Source of the DNA: Conexibacter sp. SYSU D00693
Lineage (GTDB): Bacteria; Actinomycetota; Thermoleophilia; Solirubrobacterales; Solirubrobacteraceae
NCBI RefSeq assembly: GCF_017084525.1
Contig: NZ_CP070950.1
Span: forward strand, 930,001 to 994,000
Length of the DNA stretch: 64,000 bases
Reading direction: 5' to 3'
Part shown: positions 41,604 to 52,638 of the stretch, piece after piece
How the letters are laid out: every line of letters begins with the position of its first letter
Position numbering within the stretch: the first letter of the stretch is position 1
Position numbers and translations under genes: made by a program
Notes under the pieces: generated by a model
Databases searched by the model: none
The model's input: only the letters and a program-made list of their open reading frames with translations
What the model was told of the DNA's origin: nothing

Positions 41604-43114
41604 CCGCCACCGCCACCAGGACCCAGACCCCCACGGTCGCCATCGTCGGCGCCGGCTTCGGCGGCCTCGCCGCCGCCATCGAGCTCAAGCGCCACGGCAT
41701 CGAGTCCTTCACCGTACTCGAGCGCGCCGACCACGTCGGCGGGGTCTGGCAGGCCAACCAGTACCCCGGCGCCGCGTGCGACGTCCCGTCGGTCATCTAC
41801 CAGTTCTCCTTCGCGCTCAAGCCGGACTGGTCGCGGCGCTTCGGCACGCAGGACGAGATCCGCCGCTACCTGCACGACGTCGCGCGCGAGCAGGGCGTGC
41901 TCGACCACGTCCGCTTCGGCGCCGAGGTCACCGCCGCCACGTTCGACGAGGGCACCGGCCGGTGGACGGTCGAGCTCGCCGGCGGGGAGCAGCTCGAGGT
42001 CGACGTCCTGCTCTGCGCCCCCGGGCAGCTCAGCCGCCCGAAGGTGCCCGACCTCCCGGGCCGCGCGGACTTCGCGGGCGCGCAGTTCCACTCGGCCGAG
42101 TGGGACCACGGCGTCAGCCTCGAGGGCAAGCGCGTCGTCGTCGTGGGCGGCGGCGCGAGCGCCGTCCAGGTCGTCCCGGCCATCGCCGACACCGCCGCGC
42201 ACGTGACCGTCGTCCAGCGCTCGCCCAGCTGGATCGTCAACAAGTGGGACTGGACGCCCGGCCGCGTCGAGCGCGCGCTGATGCGCTCGCCGCGCGCGCA
42301 GCGGCTCTACCACAACGCGATGTGGCTCTGGTTCGAGTCGCGCTACCCCGTGGTCAAGCGCGCGAGCCGGCCGCTGCGCTGGGCGTGGGAGCAGGAGCGC
42401 AAGGCGACGATGCGCCGCATCCTCAAGGACCCCCAGAAGGTCAGGGCCTGCACGCCCGACTACCAGATGGGCTGCAACCGGCTGCTGCTCTCGCGCGCCT
42501 GGTACCCGACCCTCGCACGCCCGGACGTCGACGTCGTGGGCGCGGGCGTCGACCGGCTCACGGCCGGTGGCGTGGTCTGCAGCGACGGCACCCACGTGGC
42601 CGCCGACGTCGTCGTGTGGTGCACGGGCTTCACCGCCACCGAGTACCTCGCGCCCATGGAGATCACGGGGCGCGGCGGGCGGACGATCCGCGAGGCGTGG
42701 GCCGAGGGCCCCGAGGCCTACCTCGGGCTGACGACGCCCGGCTTCCCGAACCTCTTCATGAGCTACGGCCCCAACACCGGGTCGCTGACCAACACGATCG
42801 TCTACCTGCTCGAGCGCCAGGCGTCCTACATGCGCCAGGCCGTCGAGCACCTCGGCGCCCGCGGCGGCTGGATCGACGTGCGCGAGGATGTCCACGCCGC
42901 CTTCAACGCCGAGGTGCAGGAGCGGCTGGCCGGGACGGTCTTCACCACGGGCTGCCCCGGCTGGTACACGACCGACTCGGGGAAGGTGACCCAGGTCTGG
43001 TGTGGCAGCCACGTCGAGTACGGCAAGCGCGTGGCCCGCTTCGACCCGCGCGCCTACGAGCACCACCCGGCGCGTGACCGCACGCCCGACGAGCCCCAGG
43101 AGGTCGCGGCGTGA
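41600..43114 (+). CDS. flavin monooxygenase, Baeyer-Villiger type
   Basis: 504 aa. FAD motif VAIVGAGFGGLAAA near residue 14, NADPH motif VVVVGGGASAVQ near residue 180, and the Baeyer-Villiger fingerprint FAGAQFHSAEWD near residue 158 between them. Such enzymes insert oxygen next to a ketone or oxidise an aldehyde. ATG 41600 overlaps the upstream stop (ATGA); the stop overlaps the next gene the same way. It would act on a ketone produced by the SDR. Confidence 0.93.
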   Translation: MTATATRTQTPTVAIVGAGFGGLAAAIELKRHGIESFTVLERADHVGGVWQANQYPGAACDVPSVIYQFSFALKPDWSRRFGTQDEIRRYLHDVAREQGVLDHVRFGAEVTAATFDEGTGRWTVELAGGEQLEVDVLLCAPGQLSRPKVPDLPGRADFAGAQFHSAEWDHGVSLEGKRVVVVGGGASAVQVVPAIADTAAHVTVVQRSPSWIVNKWDWTPGRVERALMRSPRAQRLYHNAMWLWFESRYPVVKRASRPLRWAWEQERKATMRRILKDPQKVRACTPDYQMGCNRLLLSRAWYPTLARPDVDVVGAGVDRLTAGGVVCSDGTHVAADVVVWCTGFTATEYLAPMEITGRGGRTIREAWAEGPEAYLGLTTPGFPNLFMSYGPNTGSLTNTIVYLLERQASYMRQAVEHLGARGGWIDVREDVHAAFNAEVQERLAGTVFTTGCPGWYTTDSGKVTQVWCGSHVEYGKRVARFDPRAYEHHPARDRTPDEPQEVAA

Positions 43115-45102
43115 GCGCGACGATCGACCGGCCGGCCCCCGCGCCCGCCACCTACCTGCGCCCCGGCGAGCGGCTCGACCGCCCGCCCGTCGCCCTCATC
43201 CCCGAGCGCGACCGGCCCGACGGCCCGGTGACCACCTCCCGCCTGCGCCGCAGCGTCGCCGCCTACGCCGCGATGGCCGGCGCGGGAGCGGTCGCCGCGC
43301 GCGTCCTGGGCGCCCGCCCGGCCGCGAACGCCGCGCTGGGCACCGTCCTGCCCGGCGCCGGCTACCTCAGCGCCGGTCGGCCGGTCGCCTTCGCCTCGAC
43401 GCAGGCCGCCTTCGGCCTGTCGCTCGTCGCGTGGCTGGGCAGCGGCAACGTCGTCGCGCCCGTCGCGACGTGGGCGGGCAGCGCGCTGCACAGCGCCCGG
43501 CGCCCCGCCGCCCGCCGCGGCGCCACCACCGCCGTGCCCGCCACCGCCGCTGCCGTCCTGGCCTCCGGCTGGGCCGCGCGCGAGCTCGCCCATCGCGGCG
43601 CCGTCCGCCGGCGCGACCGGCGCAACGCCCGCCTGCGCGCGCTGGCGGCCGACGAGGCCGTCAGCGCGGCCCCGCGCGTCGAGACGCCGAAGGGCCCCGC
43701 CCGCCCCCAGGTCGGTCCCGAGCTCACCGCCGACGAGCTCGCCCACGCCCGCTGGGTGCTCGACCGCGCCCTGCAGCCCGTCGACCAGTTCGAGGGCTTC
43801 GACAAGATCGAGCAGTTCCAGACGAGCTCGGTCCGCTACCAGGTCACCACGCTCGGCCACGCGCTGTCGACGCTGCAGTTCGAGCGCACGCCGGCCTTCC
43901 ACGGCTACCTGTCCGAGGCCCAGCGCCGCCTCATCGACAAGTGGCAGGAGCGCATCTGCTGGGCCTACTGGGCCAAGGAGTCGGTCTGGGGCCACCTCGC
44001 CTACAACCCCGACCCCGTCCCGCGCGACAACATCATGCTCACGGGCTGGCTGGGCTACCAGATCGCCTCCTACGCCTCGAACACCGGCGACCGCCGCTAC
44101 GAGGAGCCCGGCTCGATCACGTTCCGCCACCCGCGCGGCCAGGCCTACGAGCACTCCTTCCACTCGATCGTCCACGCCCTCGTGCGCGGCTTCGAGGGCT
44201 CGGACTTCACGCTCTTCCCCTGCGAGCCCAACTGGATCTACGCGCTGTGCAACGGCTACGGCGTCCTGCCCCTGCCGGTGCACGACCGGCTCCACGGCAC
44301 GGACTTCTCCGAGCGCGTGCTGCCGAGCTTCCGCCGCGCGTTCGAGCAGGAGTTCCTGAGCGTCGACGGCCGGACCGTCGGCATCCGGTCCTCGCTCACC
44401 GGCTTCTCGCTGCCGGCGATGACGTCGATCCTCAGCGACTGCGCGGTGATCTGGCAGCTCTCCCCCGTCTTCCCCGACCTCGCCCGCGGCCTCTGGGAGG
44501 TCGTGCGCGACGAGTGGATCGAGGTCCCCTCCACGGGGCCGGTCCGGATCGCCATGAAGGGCTGGGACAAGGTCGACCTGGGCAACTACAAGCGCGAGGT
44601 CCCGGCCACCGCGTTCAGCGCGATCAGCTGGGCGGCGCTCGAGATGGGCGACACGGAGCTCGCCGCCCGCCTGCGTGCCGACGCCGAGGCGACGCTCGAC
44701 CCGGTCGTCGACGGCGGCGTCAAGCACTATCGCCGCATCTCGACGCTGAACAACGGCGCACTGCTCGGCGCGTTCGCCGGCGGGGTGAGCACCCACCGCC
44801 GGCGGATCGCGGGCGGCCTGCCCGAGGCGCTGGCGCGCGGTCCCGTCCTCGACGGCGCCGCCTACCCGGACGTCCTGGTCGCGCGGGCCACGAGCGACGG
44901 CGAGGACCTCGAGCTCGTGCTGCGCCCCGGTCGCGACGACGCCGGACGCCAGACCCTGGAGGTCGCCCGCCTGACGCCGGGCCGGACCTACGCCCTGCGC
45001 GGAGCGACGACCGAGGCGGTCACCGCCGGCCCGGACGGCAGAGCCCGCGTGGACGTCGACCTGGACGGGCGCACCGAGGTGCGCCTGGTCCCGGAGGCCT
45101 GA
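43111..45102 (+). CDS. linalool dehydratase/isomerase-family membrane protein
   Basis: 663 aa, GTG start. Residues about 45-160 have three or so hydrophobic segments, absent from the short secreted enzyme of Castellaniella. From about 200 the catalytic (alpha/alpha) barrel domain follows, with WAKESVWGHLAYNPDPV, NIMLTGWLGYQ, YEHSFHSIVHALV and FPCEPNWIYALCNGYG. C371 and C380 are nine residues apart, like the catalytic pair C171/C180 I recall for linalool dehydratase/isomerase. A beta-rich C-terminal domain (about 560-663) completes the protein. It probably hydrates, dehydrates or isomerises an isoprenoid alcohol; the substrate is inferred. Confidence 0.82.
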   Translation: MSATIDRPAPAPATYLRPGERLDRPPVALIPERDRPDGPVTTSRLRRSVAAYAAMAGAGAVAARVLGARPAANAALGTVLPGAGYLSAGRPVAFASTQAAFGLSLVAWLGSGNVVAPVATWAGSALHSARRPAARRGATTAVPATAAAVLASGWAARELAHRGAVRRRDRRNARLRALAADEAVSAAPRVETPKGPARPQVGPELTADELAHARWVLDRALQPVDQFEGFDKIEQFQTSSVRYQVTTLGHALSTLQFERTPAFHGYLSEAQRRLIDKWQERICWAYWAKESVWGHLAYNPDPVPRDNIMLTGWLGYQIASYASNTGDRRYEEPGSITFRHPRGQAYEHSFHSIVHALVRGFEGSDFTLFPCEPNWIYALCNGYGVLPLPVHDRLHGTDFSERVLPSFRRAFEQEFLSVDGRTVGIRSSLTGFSLPAMTSILSDCAVIWQLSPVFPDLARGLWEVVRDEWIEVPSTGPVRIAMKGWDKVDLGNYKREVPATAFSAISWAALEMGDTELAARLRADAEATLDPVVDGGVKHYRRISTLNNGALLGAFAGGVSTHRRRIAGGLPEALARGPVLDGAAYPDVLVARATSDGEDLELVLRPGRDDAGRQTLEVARLTPGRTYALRGATTEAVTAGPDGRARVDVDLDGRTEVRLVPEA

Positions 45103-45105
45103 GCG

Positions 45106-45225
45106 ATGTGCCCCGCATGCCTGGCGGTCGCGGCCCTGGTGGGCGCCGTCTTCCGCCCGTGGCGGGCACGCCGGCGGGCGCACGCCGCGGCCGAGGCCGC
45201 GGCGTGGCGCCCTGAGGCGTCCTAG
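45106..45225 (+). CDS. 39-aa peptide at the operon end
   Basis: ATG 45106, 3 bases after the LDI stop, to TAG 45225. The peptide begins [16 protein letters not shown] (a CxxC next to a short hydrophobic helix) and ends in a basic Arg/Ala-rich tail. Codon use matches the operon, and the stop shares CTAG with the convergent chemoreceptor gene. Function unknown; a small membrane-associated accessory is possible. Confidence 0.55.
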   Translation: MCPACLAVAALVGAVFRPWRARRRAHAAAEAAAWRPEAS

Positions 45226-47078
45226 GCGACGAGCTTGAACTCGCCGACGAGGCGCGCGAGCTCCTCGGCGGTCTGGTTCAGCGTCCCGGCCGACGCGGCG
45301 ATCTGCTCCGTCGCGGTCGACGTCTGCTGCGTGGAGGCGGAGACCTGCTGCGTGGCGGCCGAGGTCTGCTCGGACACCGTGGCGACCGCGTCCACCTCCT
45401 CGCCCATGCGCTGCGAGGTGTGCGACAGGTGGTCGACCGCCGCGGCGATCTCCCCGACGCGCGCGCCCATCTCCTCGACCTGGGCGGAGATCCGCTCGAA
45501 GGCCGCACGGGCCTGCTCCACGGTCTGCGCGCCCTGGTCGGTGCGGTCGGCGCCGAGCTCGACGACCGACACGGCCCGCGAGGTCTCGGCCTGGATCTCC
45601 CGGATCAGCTCGGCGATGGAGCCCGCGGCCTTCGAGGACTCCTCGGCGAGCTTGCGGACCTCCTCGGCGACCACGGCGAAGCCGCGGCCCTGCTCCCCGG
45701 CCCGGGCCGCCTCGATGGCGGCGTTGAGCGCCAGGAGGTTCGTCTGCTCGGAGATGCCGGTGATGGCGTCGACGATGCCGCCGATCTGCTCGGACTTCGC
45801 GCCCAGGCCGCGGATGGCCTCGGTCGCCTGCCCGGAGGCATCGCGCACCGCCGCCATGGCCTCGGTGGCCTGGCGGACGGCGTCGGCACCCTCGCCGGCC
45901 AGCTCCCGCGCGGCGACGGCCGCCTTCGTGGTCTCGTCGGCCGTGCGGGCCGACGTGCGCGCCGCGTCGAGCATGTCGCCGGTCAGGCGACGGGCGCCCT
46001 CGACGGCCTGGACCTGGCGCTCGGCGCCGCCGGCGACGTCGTCGACCGCGTGGGCGATCTCCGCGACGGCGCGGCCGGTGTCCTGCGACGTCGTGGCCAT
46101 CTCGGCCGAGGCGCTCGACAGCGTGCGCGCGCCCTGCGAGACGCGGCTGATCATGCCGCCCAGCCCGTCGAGCGAGCGGTTGTAGCTCTCGATCGAGGCG
46201 GCGGTGTCGCGGCGGATCTCCTCCACGACCTCGGCGACCGTGCCGATCTCGTCCGACGAACGAGGCGTGACGGCCTCGGTCTGCGCCGTCGCCCGGACCG
46301 TCAGGTCGCCCTGGGCGACGGCGTCGAGGCCGCGGCGCAGGTCGGCGGTGTCCTGCTCGCGCAGGGAGCGCAGCGCCTTGACGATGTCGCCGACGCTGCG
46401 GCGCAGCAGCGCCGAGATGCGCAGCGACAGGCCGGCGCCCACCAGGACCGCCAGCAGCAGCGTGAGGAGGATGGCCTTCCTGCCGTTGCCGTAGGCGTCG
46501 TCGATCTTGTCGTTGGAGGCGGTGGCGAACTTGTCCGACGCGGCGGAGAAGGAGCCGGCGAACGTCTCGATGTCGGCGGCGGCCTTGGGGATCTCGACGC
46601 CTGCCTTGGCCTGCGCGTCCTTGGTGGACTTCGGGTTGATCGCCGTGGCGAGCGCGCTGTTGTAGCGGGTCACGGCGTCGGTGATCTTCGCCGCGGCGGC
46701 CTGCTGCTCGGGCGGCGCCGCCTTCAGCGACGCGAGCGCGACCTTGAGGTTCTTCTGGTCCTGGCGGATGGCGGGCAGGATCGGCTTGCCCTGCTTCGCG
46801 GTGCCGGCCTTCTCAGGGCCGTACTGGAGGACGAGCTTCTCGTAGCGGGTGGACTGGAGCATGAGGTCCTTGGCGAGGCCCTGGATCCAGACGGCGGCGA
46901 CCGTCGGGGTGTAGGCCTTGTCGTGCAGGTCGTGGCCCGACTGCTTGACGGACCCGAGCTGGCCGATCGCCACGAACGACCCGATCGCGCAGAGCACGAT
47001 CAGGGCCGCCGAGGTCCCCAGGAGCTTGGTGCGGATGGAGAGGCGCATGACCAGGGTCATCGGCCGGACGTGCGACAT
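45222..47078 (-). CDS. methyl-accepting chemotaxis protein
   Basis: 618 aa from ATG 47078 (47060 and 47048 are alternatives). TM1 lies near residues 18-40 ([20 protein letters not shown]), followed by a four-helix-type extracellular sensor (about 41-205), TM2 near 212-232, HAMP domain (about 235-310) and a long coiled-coil signalling domain. The signalling tip is [48 protein letters not shown]. It signals to CheA/CheW; no che genes are in the window. Ligand unknown. Confidence 0.94.
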   Translation of the reverse strand: MSHVRPMTLVMRLSIRTKLLGTSAALIVLCAIGSFVAIGQLGSVKQSGHDLHDKAYTPTVAAVWIQGLAKDLMLQSTRYEKLVLQYGPEKAGTAKQGKPILPAIRQDQKNLKVALASLKAAPPEQQAAAAKITDAVTRYNSALATAINPKSTKDAQAKAGVEIPKAAADIETFAGSFSAASDKFATASNDKIDDAYGNGRKAILLTLLLAVLVGAGLSLRISALLRRSVGDIVKALRSLREQDTADLRRGLDAVAQGDLTVRATAQTEAVTPRSSDEIGTVAEVVEEIRRDTAASIESYNRSLDGLGGMISRVSQGARTLSSASAEMATTSQDTGRAVAEIAHAVDDVAGGAERQVQAVEGARRLTGDMLDAARTSARTADETTKAAVAARELAGEGADAVRQATEAMAAVRDASGQATEAIRGLGAKSEQIGGIVDAITGISEQTNLLALNAAIEAARAGEQGRGFAVVAEEVRKLAEESSKAAGSIAELIREIQAETSRAVSVVELGADRTDQGAQTVEQARAAFERISAQVEEMGARVGEIAAAVDHLSHTSQRMGEEVDAVATVSEQTSAATQQVSASTQQTSTATEQIAASAGTLNQTAEELARLVGEFKLVA

Positions 47079-47091
47079 CTTCGTGCAGATC

Positions 47092-47105
47092 CCCGGTTCC
47101 GGGGG
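47092..47105. other. 14-base palindrome upstream of the chemoreceptor
   Basis: CCCCGG-TT-CCGGGG lies 14 bases before the chemoreceptor start in the 114-base gap after the TetR gene. A second inverted repeat (CGGCGGC/GCCGCCG) is near 47106-47130. The pair could terminate the TetR transcript or act as a leader structure; no decision is possible from sequence. Confidence 0.4.
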
Positions 47106-47192
47106 TCCGGCGGCGCGCTGCCGCCGCCGATCGGGCGTCAGTGGACAGATCGACGACGAACGGCAGCGCGCCACCGGCCGGTAGGGGGAGGG

Positions 47193-47801
47193 TCAGCGCT
47201 GGCGGGCGGGATCGAGCACGGCCTTGACGACGTCCTTGGCGACCGCGCTGATGCTCGCCGGCTCGCCGCCCTGCTCGGCGCGGCGCGTGACGAGCTCCCG
47301 CAGACCGCCGACGAGCATGACCGCCGTCTCCGGCGCCACGGGCGGCACCCCGGCGTCGCGCATGCTCTCCGTGTCCGCCAGGCGCATCACCAGGTCGGCG
47401 AAGCGGTCCATCAGCGCCCGCTCGCGCGCGACCGCCGCCGCGCCGAGCGCCGGCAGCTCGCGGGCGTAGCTCACCATCAGGTCCGCGTCGAGCGCGAGGC
47501 CCGCGACGTACGCGTCGATGGCCTGGTCGACCTGGCGGTCCCAGGGCGCGGCCGGGTCGACGGCAGCCTCGACGTGCTCCACGAGTGCCGTTCCCGTGGC
47601 CTCGAAGAGCTCGAGGTAGCACGTCTCCTTGTCGGGGAACTGCTCGTAGAACGTCCGTCGCGACGTGCGCGCGTGGCGCACGACGTCCGAGATCTTGGTC
47701 TGCCGGAAGCCCTTCTCGCGCACGGACGCGGCCATCCCCGCGAGCAGCCGCTCGCGATGGCCCGTGCTGGCGGGCGGCGCCTGCGCAGCGACCTCGCTCA
47801 T
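47193..47801 (-). CDS. TetR-family regulator
   Basis: 202 aa. The N-terminal helix-turn-helix spans about 15-62 (RERLLAGMAASVREKGFRQTKISDVVRHARTSRRTFYEQFPDKE); a helical ligand domain follows. It is divergent from the ABC-F gene and upstream of the chemoreceptor gene on the same strand. TACGTT lies 9 bases before the ATG. Target and ligand unknown. Confidence 0.92.
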   Translation of the reverse strand: MSEVAAQAPPASTGHRERLLAGMAASVREKGFRQTKISDVVRHARTSRRTFYEQFPDKETCYLELFEATGTALVEHVEAAVDPAAPWDRQVDQAIDAYVAGLALDADLMVSYARELPALGAAAVARERALMDRFADLVMRLADTESMRDAGVPPVAPETAVMLVGGLRELVTRRAEQGGEPASISAVAKDVVKAVLDPARQR

Positions 47802-47810
47802 CCTCGGCCC

Positions 47811-47816
47811 AACGTA
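47811..47816 (-). promoter_or_regulatory. -10 box TACGTT of the TetR gene
   Basis: Ends 9 bases before ATG 47801, in a 53-base divergent gap before the ABC-F gene. Confidence 0.4.
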
Positions 47817-47854
47817 CCCGCGCCGCAGGACGCCGAGCGCCAGGATGCAGGGGG

Positions 47855-49657
<1,803 letters not shown>

Positions 49658-49661
49658 GCCC

Positions 49662-52475
49662 CTACTGCCCGGCGCCAGGCGCCCGCGCGGCGGTCACCCG
49701 GACGGTCGCCTGGCGCTCCTCCTTCGCGTTGCGCACCGTGATCGACACGCCCAGCTGCTTGCCCTCGTCACCCGGGTTGCCCGACCCGAGGACGATCGCG
49801 CCGCCCTGCAGCGTCTTGCCGTAGAGCTCGGTCGCGGGCTTGCCGTTGGCCTGCACCACGCGCGTCGAGTAGCGCTCGTTGCCGCGCGACGGGATCACGA
49901 CGGACCCGTCGACGTCGCGGAAGAAGATGGAGCTCCCCCGCGCCTCCAGCCCCGGGTACCAGCCCAGGCTGTCGGTGAACGCCGCGACGCCCGGACGGGG
50001 CTGCACCGTGGTGCAGAGCACCGCGGTCGGCTGCCCGTCGTCGGCGAAGCAGTCCTTGGCCTGGGACGTCGTGCGTGAGCTGAACGCCGCGTCGGAGGCG
50101 TTCACGCGGACCGGGAAGTTCTCCAGGTCCGACTCCCCGTCGACGTAGTGCTCGGCCGCCCTGCCGGTGTGGCGCAGGGGATCGAAGTGCGAGTCGACCA
50201 GGAGGAGGCCGCCCTTCGAGCCGGTGCTGGGCAGGTCGAACAGGTGCGCCGTCGGGTGGTTGTCCTCGCCGTAGGTCGTGTCGCGGTACCAGACCAGCAT
50301 GCCCGGGGCGTTGTAGGCGACCTTCTCGACGCGCCAGGCGCCGCCCGCCGCCGGGTCCGACGGCGCGTAGGTCGAGTCGTAGCCGTAGGCCAGGCCGCGG
50401 TCGAACCCGTCGAGGTTGCGCCACTCCGCGAGGTAGTAGTGCGCGCGCTCCGAGACGCCGGGGTCAAGCCGCCAGCCCTCGCCGGTGGTGGAGGTGAACG
50501 ACGCGACCGTCGGCGTCCAGCCGTTGTTGGCCTCCGCGTCGTCGCTCCACACCGTCTCGGCGCCGTTGGTCAGCGACAGGTCGTCCACGAACCAGCCGCG
50601 CTCCTCGAACGCCTCGTCGGTGGCGTAGCGCAGACGCACCTGGACCGTCTGGCCCGCGAACGGGGCGAGGTCCACGTAGTCGTGGCGCCAGCCGCCGCTG
50701 GACCCGGTCAGGCCGAACCGCTTGCCGCCGAAGTCCTGCATGCGGCCGTTGGGGTCCTCGTAGTCGGCGGGCGTGCTCACGCGCGCGCCGCCCTCGGTGA
50801 AGACCTCCTGCTCGGCCCAGGTCTGGCCGCCGTCGGTCGAGACCTCGACGAAGCCGAAGTCCCAGTCCTCCTCGATGACGTAGTCGTTCCACATCCGGAG
50901 CTTCACGTCGGTGCCCTGCGGCACGGCGAGCGTCCGGGTGAGGCGCACGTCGGCCCACTCCTGGTCGTCACCGGTCCACCAGGCGCGCTGCCCGCTGTGC
51001 GGCGTCGTGAGGCGCAGCTGCTTGGGCGGCAGCTCCACGCGCAGGCCGTCCTCGGTGCCGACCGGCGTCCGCGAGGTCTGGCCGAGCGTGACGTCGCGCG
51101 GCCGGGCGCCGACGGGGACGACGGCGGGGTCGGCCCAGCCCAGGACCCACTTGTCCCAGATGCCCATGTGCGTGGGCAGCGACTGGAAGATCGGCCCGGA
51201 GTGCGAGCCCGAGCTCATGAGGTCCCAGAACTCGATGTCGGAGTCCGCCGCGTTCGACGTGTCGTAGAGGTCCGGCAGGCCGAGGTCGTGGCCGTACTCG
51301 TGGGAGAAGACGCCGACGCCGGAGTCCTCGGGCTGGACGATGTAGTTGTCGAGCCGGAGGCCGGTGTCGCCGATCTCGTCGCCGTCGATGACGCTCGACG
51401 AGTGCGCCCAGATCGCGTACGGGCCCTGGGCACCGCCGCCCGAGGACTTGTCCTTGCCGGCGTGCACGAGCACGACGTGGTCGACGTAGCCGTCGGGCTC
51501 GTCGACGACCTCGTCGCCGTCGCGGTCGAACTGGTCCTCGGCGTCGTAGTCCTCGAGCGGGAACTCCGGGTCCTGCTCGACGAGGGCGTTGACGGCGTCG
51601 ATGGCCAGCTGGCCCGGGCCCTTCGGGTTGTCGGGGTGGCCGACCTGGCGCTGGGGCTCGCCGGCCTCCCAGCCGCCGTCGTCGGTCTTCGTGCAGCGGT
51701 CGGCGCCGTACCAGGCCTCGGAGTGGTCGACCTTGACCCACGGGGTCGCGGCGCCCGTCACGGTGTAGGCGCCCTTGGACATCTCGAGGTAGTGGTTGCG
51801 CATCGTCGACCCGGAGATGTCGATCCCCCGCTGGCCGTCGGGCCCGCGCAGGTCGGGGCGCACGCGCTCGGTGATGCCCTCGGTGCTGTAGAGCAGCTTG
51901 TCGTAGTGGGCCGGGCTGAAGTCCGGGACCCAGAAGGTGTTGTTGTCGGGGAAGGGCGCCTTGGCCGGGTCGGGCATCTGGTTGTGCAGCGGCCCGCTCT
52001 GGACCGTGCCGGGCACGCAGGTGCGGTCGCCGAAGACGGTCTTCGGGACCATGACGCCGGAGAAGTCGTCCTTGGCCGCCTCGTCGAACTCGACGAGGAT
52101 CGTCAGGAGCTTGGCCTCCTGGGTCTCGGGCGCCTGCTTGAACTCGGCGGGGTTGCGGCCGGTCTTGGTCGCCTTGTCCTCGTCGGCGGCCAGCAGCCGC
52201 GCGGCCTTCGGGTTGCCGCCGGTGTGGGAGCGCTCGAAGCGCCACGCGTCCTCGAGCGCCTTGGGCTGCGGCGTCTTCTCGTCCTTGCGCTGGCGGAAGG
52301 CCGGGGCGACCGGGTTGAGCCACGCCTGGCCGGCGCGGTCGGGCAGGGCGGCGCTGGCCGCGGTGCGCCGCTCGTCGTCGTCGGCGACGGCAAGCGGGAT
52401 GCCGGCGCCCGCGAGCAGGGCGAACGCCGTGGCGACGGCCGCGATGCGACCGCCGGTCGAGCCCTCGTTGGACAA
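49662..52475 (-). CDS. secreted M6-family (immune inhibitor A-like) zinc metalloprotease
   Basis: 937 aa. The start is read as TTG 52475 because GGAGG lies seven bases upstream and a signal peptide (residues 1-31) follows directly. A propeptide precedes the catalytic domain with HEYGHDLGLPDLYD near residue 395, the HExxH-type zinc site with downstream aspartate. The C-terminal half has beta-sandwich modules with DFGFVEVSTDGGQTW and RGWFVDDLSL. An Asp-rich stretch (DRDGDEVVDEPDG) may bind calcium. It degrades extracellular proteins. Confidence 0.93.
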   Translation of the reverse strand: MSNEGSTGGRIAAVATAFALLAGAGIPLAVADDDERRTAASAALPDRAGQAWLNPVAPAFRQRKDEKTPQPKALEDAWRFERSHTGGNPKAARLLAADEDKATKTGRNPAEFKQAPETQEAKLLTILVEFDEAAKDDFSGVMVPKTVFGDRTCVPGTVQSGPLHNQMPDPAKAPFPDNNTFWVPDFSPAHYDKLLYSTEGITERVRPDLRGPDGQRGIDISGSTMRNHYLEMSKGAYTVTGAATPWVKVDHSEAWYGADRCTKTDDGGWEAGEPQRQVGHPDNPKGPGQLAIDAVNALVEQDPEFPLEDYDAEDQFDRDGDEVVDEPDGYVDHVVLVHAGKDKSSGGGAQGPYAIWAHSSSVIDGDEIGDTGLRLDNYIVQPEDSGVGVFSHEYGHDLGLPDLYDTSNAADSDIEFWDLMSSGSHSGPIFQSLPTHMGIWDKWVLGWADPAVVPVGARPRDVTLGQTSRTPVGTEDGLRVELPPKQLRLTTPHSGQRAWWTGDDQEWADVRLTRTLAVPQGTDVKLRMWNDYVIEEDWDFGFVEVSTDGGQTWAEQEVFTEGGARVSTPADYEDPNGRMQDFGGKRFGLTGSSGGWRHDYVDLAPFAGQTVQVRLRYATDEAFEERGWFVDDLSLTNGAETVWSDDAEANNGWTPTVASFTSTTGEGWRLDPGVSERAHYYLAEWRNLDGFDRGLAYGYDSTYAPSDPAAGGAWRVEKVAYNAPGMLVWYRDTTYGEDNHPTAHLFDLPSTGSKGGLLLVDSHFDPLRHTGRAAEHYVDGESDLENFPVRVNASDAAFSSRTTSQAKDCFADDGQPTAVLCTTVQPRPGVAAFTDSLGWYPGLEARGSSIFFRDVDGSVVIPSRGNERYSTRVVQANGKPATELYGKTLQGGAIVLGSGNPGDEGKQLGVSITVRNAKEERQATVRVTAARAPGAGQ

Positions 52476-52544
52476 GGGGTCCTCCGTGTGGGAATGGGGT
52501 GGGTCGCCGGGGCGGCGCGCCCGGCGTCCCCCCGGAAGCGCGGC

Positions 52545-52550
52545 AAGCTA
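52545..52550 (-). promoter_or_regulatory. -10 box TAGCTT of the M6 protease gene
   Basis: TAGCTT lies 69 bases before the TTG start, predicting a leader of about 60 bases that carries the GGAGG ribosome site. This contrasts with the leaderless pattern elsewhere. Confidence 0.35.
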
Positions 52551-52574
52551 CACCTGTCAGGGGCTCCTGTGTGG

Positions 52575-52601
52575 CCGGCGGGTCGCCTGCGGACCCGCCG
52601 G
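52575..52601. terminator. hairpin between the ECF sigma gene and the M6 protease gene
   Basis: Perfect ten-base arms CCGGCGGGTC and GACCCGCCGG with a seven-base loop, beginning 37 bases after the sigma-factor stop on the minus strand. Likely terminator without a U-run. Confidence 0.55.
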
Positions 52602-52638
52602 TCCGGCAGAGGTTTCAAGATCGGTGCTGACCGACCGC

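Noticed and set aside
52476-52600. ACACCTGTCAG at 52550 as another member of the GGTGYC palindrome family
   Set aside because: Only one arm matches; the other side does not pair, so it is not a palindrome.
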